Positions 62,012-64,000 of a stretch of 64,000 nucleotides of DNA are shown piece after piece. The notes below the pieces were generated by a model that saw only the letters and a list, made by a program, of their open reading frames with translations, searched no databases and had not been told where the DNA came from. Origin of the DNA: Pseudomonas zanjanensis (GTDB lineage: Bacteria; Pseudomonadota; Gammaproteobacteria; Pseudomonadales; Pseudomonadaceae); contig NZ_JABWRB020000005.1 of the NCBI RefSeq assembly GCF_014268745.2, positions 124,001 to 188,000 on the forward strand, in the 5' to 3' direction. Position 1 is the first letter of the stretch; every line of letters begins with the position of its first letter. The position numbers and the translations under genes were made by a program.

Positions 62012-63220
62012 ATGCAGCGGCTGTATCGGAAACGCATCGTTCTGGGCGTCGGCGGCGGCATTGCCGCCTACAAGAGCGCCGAGCTGGTTCGCCGACTCAT
62101 CGACCAGGGCGCGGAAGTACGGGTCGTCATGACCCGTGGCGGCAGCGAGTTCATCACCCCGCTGACCATGCAAGCCCTGTCCGGCCACCCGGTCCACCTG
62201 GATTTGCTCGACCCGGCGGCCGAAGCCGCCATGGGCCATATCGAACTGGCCAAGTGGGCCGACCTGGTGCTGATCGCCCCGGCCACGGCCGACCTGATCG
62301 CCCGTTTGGCCCAAGGCATCGCCGACGACCTGCTGACCACCCTGGTGCTTGCCACCGACGCCGTGGTCGCCGTCGCCCCCGCCATGAACCAGGCCATGTG
62401 GCGCGATCCGGCCACCCAGGCCAACCTGCAATTGCTGGAAAGCCGCGCCCTGAAAGTCTTCGGCCCAGCCTCCGGCAGCCAGGCCTGCGGCGACGTCGGC
62501 ATGGGGCGCATGCTTGAGGCTACCGACCTGGCCCAGTGCGCCGCCGATTGCTTCCAGCGCCAGGCCCTGACCGGCAAGCATGTGCTGATCACTGCCGGGC
62601 CGACCCAGGAAAACATCGACCCGGTGCGCTACATCACCAACCACAGCTCCGGAAAAATGGGCTTCGCCCTGGCCGAAGCCGCCGTCGAAGCCGGCGCCCG
62701 GGTGACGCTGATCACAGGTCCGGTGCACCTGCCGACCCCGGACCGAGTCACGCGCATCGACGTGGTCAGCGCCCGGGACATGCTCGCGGCCTGCGAAGCG
62801 GCCATCCCCTGCGACCTGTTCATCGCCTCGGCTGCGGTAGCGGACTACCGCCCCGAAGTCGTTGCCCCGCAAAAATTGAAGAAAGACCCTACAAGCGGCG
62901 ACGGCCTGCTCCTGCAAATGGTGCGCAACCCGGACATCCTGGCCAGCATCGCCACCCGCCCCGACCGACCGTTCAGTGTCGGCTTCGCCGCCGAGACCGA
63001 ACATCTGCTCGATTACGCCGCCCGCAAGCTCAAGGACAAGAACCTCGACTTGATCGTCGCCAACGATGTGGCCAACCCGAGCATCGGCTTCAACAGCGAA
63101 GAAAACGCCTGCAGCGTGATCGACCGCCAGTTGCACGCCACACTTTTCGCCCAGACCAGCAAGAGCAAGATTGCCCGCCAGCTGATCACTTTCATCGCCG
63201 AACGTCTGAACCAGGTTTAA
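62012..63220 (+). CDS. coaBC: Bifunctional phosphopantothenoylcysteine decarboxylase / synthetase
   Basis: 402 residues. N-terminal flavoprotein CoaC (~1-190): GVGGGIAAYKSAELVRRL, then PAMNQAMW and the substrate clamp GSQACGDVGMGRM. C-terminal CoaB (~190-400): TAGPTQENIDPVRYITNHSS in part, and KLKKDP. It makes 4'-phosphopantetheine for coenzyme A. dut begins four bases later. Confidence 0.97.
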   Translation: MQRLYRKRIVLGVGGGIAAYKSAELVRRLIDQGAEVRVVMTRGGSEFITPLTMQALSGHPVHLDLLDPAAEAAMGHIELAKWADLVLIAPATADLIARLAQGIADDLLTTLVLATDAVVAVAPAMNQAMWRDPATQANLQLLESRALKVFGPASGSQACGDVGMGRMLEATDLAQCAADCFQRQALTGKHVLITAGPTQENIDPVRYITNHSSGKMGFALAEAAVEAGARVTLITGPVHLPTPDRVTRIDVVSARDMLAACEAAIPCDLFIASAAVADYRPEVVAPQKLKKDPTSGDGLLLQMVRNPDILASIATRPDRPFSVGFAAETEHLLDYAARKLKDKNLDLIVANDVANPSIGFNSEENACSVIDRQLHATLFAQTSKSKIARQLITFIAERLNQV

Positions 63221-63224
63221 TGTC

Positions 63225-63680
63225 ATGCACGCTCTACAAGCCAAGATCCTCGACCCACGCATCGGCAGCGAATTCCCGCTGCCGCAATACGCCACACCAG
63301 GCTCCGCCGGCCTCGACCTGCGGGCGATGCTCAAGCAGGACACGATCCTGGAGCCAGGCCAGACCCTACTGATTCCTACCGGCCTGTCGGTGTACATCGG
63401 CGACCCAGGCCTGGCCGCGCTGATCCTGCCGCGCTCGGGCCTGGGGCACAAACACGGCATCGTGCTGGGCAACCTGGTGGGCCTGATCGATTCCGACTAC
63501 CAGGGCGAACTGATGGTGTCGTGCTGGAACCGCGGCCAAACGGCCTTCAATATTGCCGTGGGCGAGCGCATCGCGCAGTTGGTACTGGTGCCGGTGGTCC
63601 AGGCCCACTTCGAACTGGTCGACGAATTCGACGAGAGCCAGCGCGGCGCCGGTGGTTTTGGACATTCCGGCAGCCATTGA
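63225..63680 (+). CDS. dut: Deoxyuridine triphosphatase
   Basis: 151 residues with the five dUTPase motifs: 1 GSAGLDLRAM, 2 PRSGLGHKHGIVLGN, 3 GLIDSDYQGEL, 4 VGERIAQLVLVPV and 5 RGAGGFGHSG. It hydrolyses dUTP to dUMP. It follows coaBC and precedes algC. Confidence 0.97.
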   Translation: MHALQAKILDPRIGSEFPLPQYATPGSAGLDLRAMLKQDTILEPGQTLLIPTGLSVYIGDPGLAALILPRSGLGHKHGIVLGNLVGLIDSDYQGELMVSCWNRGQTAFNIAVGERIAQLVLVPVVQAHFELVDEFDESQRGAGGFGHSGSH

Positions 63681-63884
63681 CCGCTCGATTGCGGGCCCGG
63701 CGTCCTGCCCGGCCCGTTCATGAAGCTTCTGTTTCAGGACAAAAAATGCGCAATGGCTTTCTGCTAGGTTTCCCATCCGGAATCAATGTATTAGGCGAGC
63801 GAGGCCGGGGTACCGCTGTCTCATGGCACTTTCCCACCACGAACTCTCTGTCAAAAACGCCGTCATACCCTTCAGCTTGAGCCT

Positions 63885-63903
63885 GCCGACACCCAGTGTC
63901 GGC
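63885..63903 (+). other. Hairpin upstream of algC
   Basis: A perfect 8-bp stem GCCGACAC/GTGTCGGC with loop CCA, 35 bp before the algC ATG and without a T run. The rest of the 258-bp dut-algC gap holds no ORF I can support; I could not find clear AlgR boxes in it. Confidence 0.45.
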
Positions 63904-63938
63904 CTGTCCAGTCACTTTCCTGATAGAGCGCCCCGCCC

Positions 63939-64000
63939 ATGAACACCCCAGCCGCAATCGCCCCGATCTTCCCTGAAAGCATTTTCCGCGCCTACGACAT
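63939..64000 (+). CDS. algC: AlgC, phosphomannomutase/phosphoglucomutase (5' end only)
   Basis: Only the first 20 codons are in the window: MNTPAAIAPIFPESIFRAYD. The SIFRAYD motif and the position right after coaBC-dut identify AlgC, which supplies mannose-1-P and glucose-1-P for alginate, LPS and rhamnolipids. The catalytic domains lie outside the window. Confidence 0.9.
   Translation, partial: MNTPAAIAPIFPESIFRAYD

Overview
This window is chromosomal DNA of a fluorescent Pseudomonas, close to the P. fluorescens group. The evidence is the high GC content, the protein families, and the gene order, which follows the P. aeruginosa PAO1 segment running from algP to algC as I remember it. Intergenic spaces are full of REP-type palindromes (REPINs), of which I count 17 pairs. 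No rRNA, tRNA, insertion sequence or CRISPR array was found.

Layout. 1-8226 (mostly minus strand): algP, algQ/rsd, dsbB, hemY, a fused hemD-hemX, hemC and algR, covering alginate regulation, an anti-sigma factor, disulfide formation and haem synthesis. 8689-20855: argH, a GST, two small conserved genes, cyaA, rnk, DUF1289, cyaY, then the operon lppL-lysA-dapF-DUF484-xerC-HAD. 21203-24649: sutA, yjbQ, the nitrogen pair glnK-amtB, and ubiK. 24650-27714 is an AT-richer accessory insert. It holds a strongly structured leader with a BRO-N protein, and a DcdV/AvcD-type anti-phage deoxycytidylate deaminase flanked by two unknown small ORFs. It is followed by an orphan histidine kinase with an ethylene-receptor-like membrane domain (27820-29091), then comM.

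30844-43975: a DUF4432 aldose-epimerase-like exported protein, a chemoreceptor, a LysR regulator, a MATE pump, the c-di-GMP enzyme ProE, rep helicase, xpt, and an acetyl-CoA hydrolase/transferase. 44111-58544: cytochrome c5, then an amino-acid and polyamine catabolic neighbourhood. This contains pauR, the D-/L-alanine genes dadA-ridA-dadX with divergent lrp/dadR, a PauB-like oxidase, a MocR regulator divergent from a DUF1127 gene, a ClsC-like phospholipase D, an MFS pump, KauB aldehyde dehydrogenase, a cupin and an I78 inhibitor. 58621-64000: rpmB-rpmG, a peptide-binding protein, radC, coaBC, dut and the first 62 bases of algC.

Most of the window is core genome. The best candidates for new biology are the accessory insert (structured leader plus BRO-N, and the deaminase with its small partners), the ethylene-receptor-like kinase, the REPIN-inside-REPIN composites present twice, and short tandem duplications that abut REPIN borders at gene stop codons. 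All functional calls come from reading the sequence; no database search was run.
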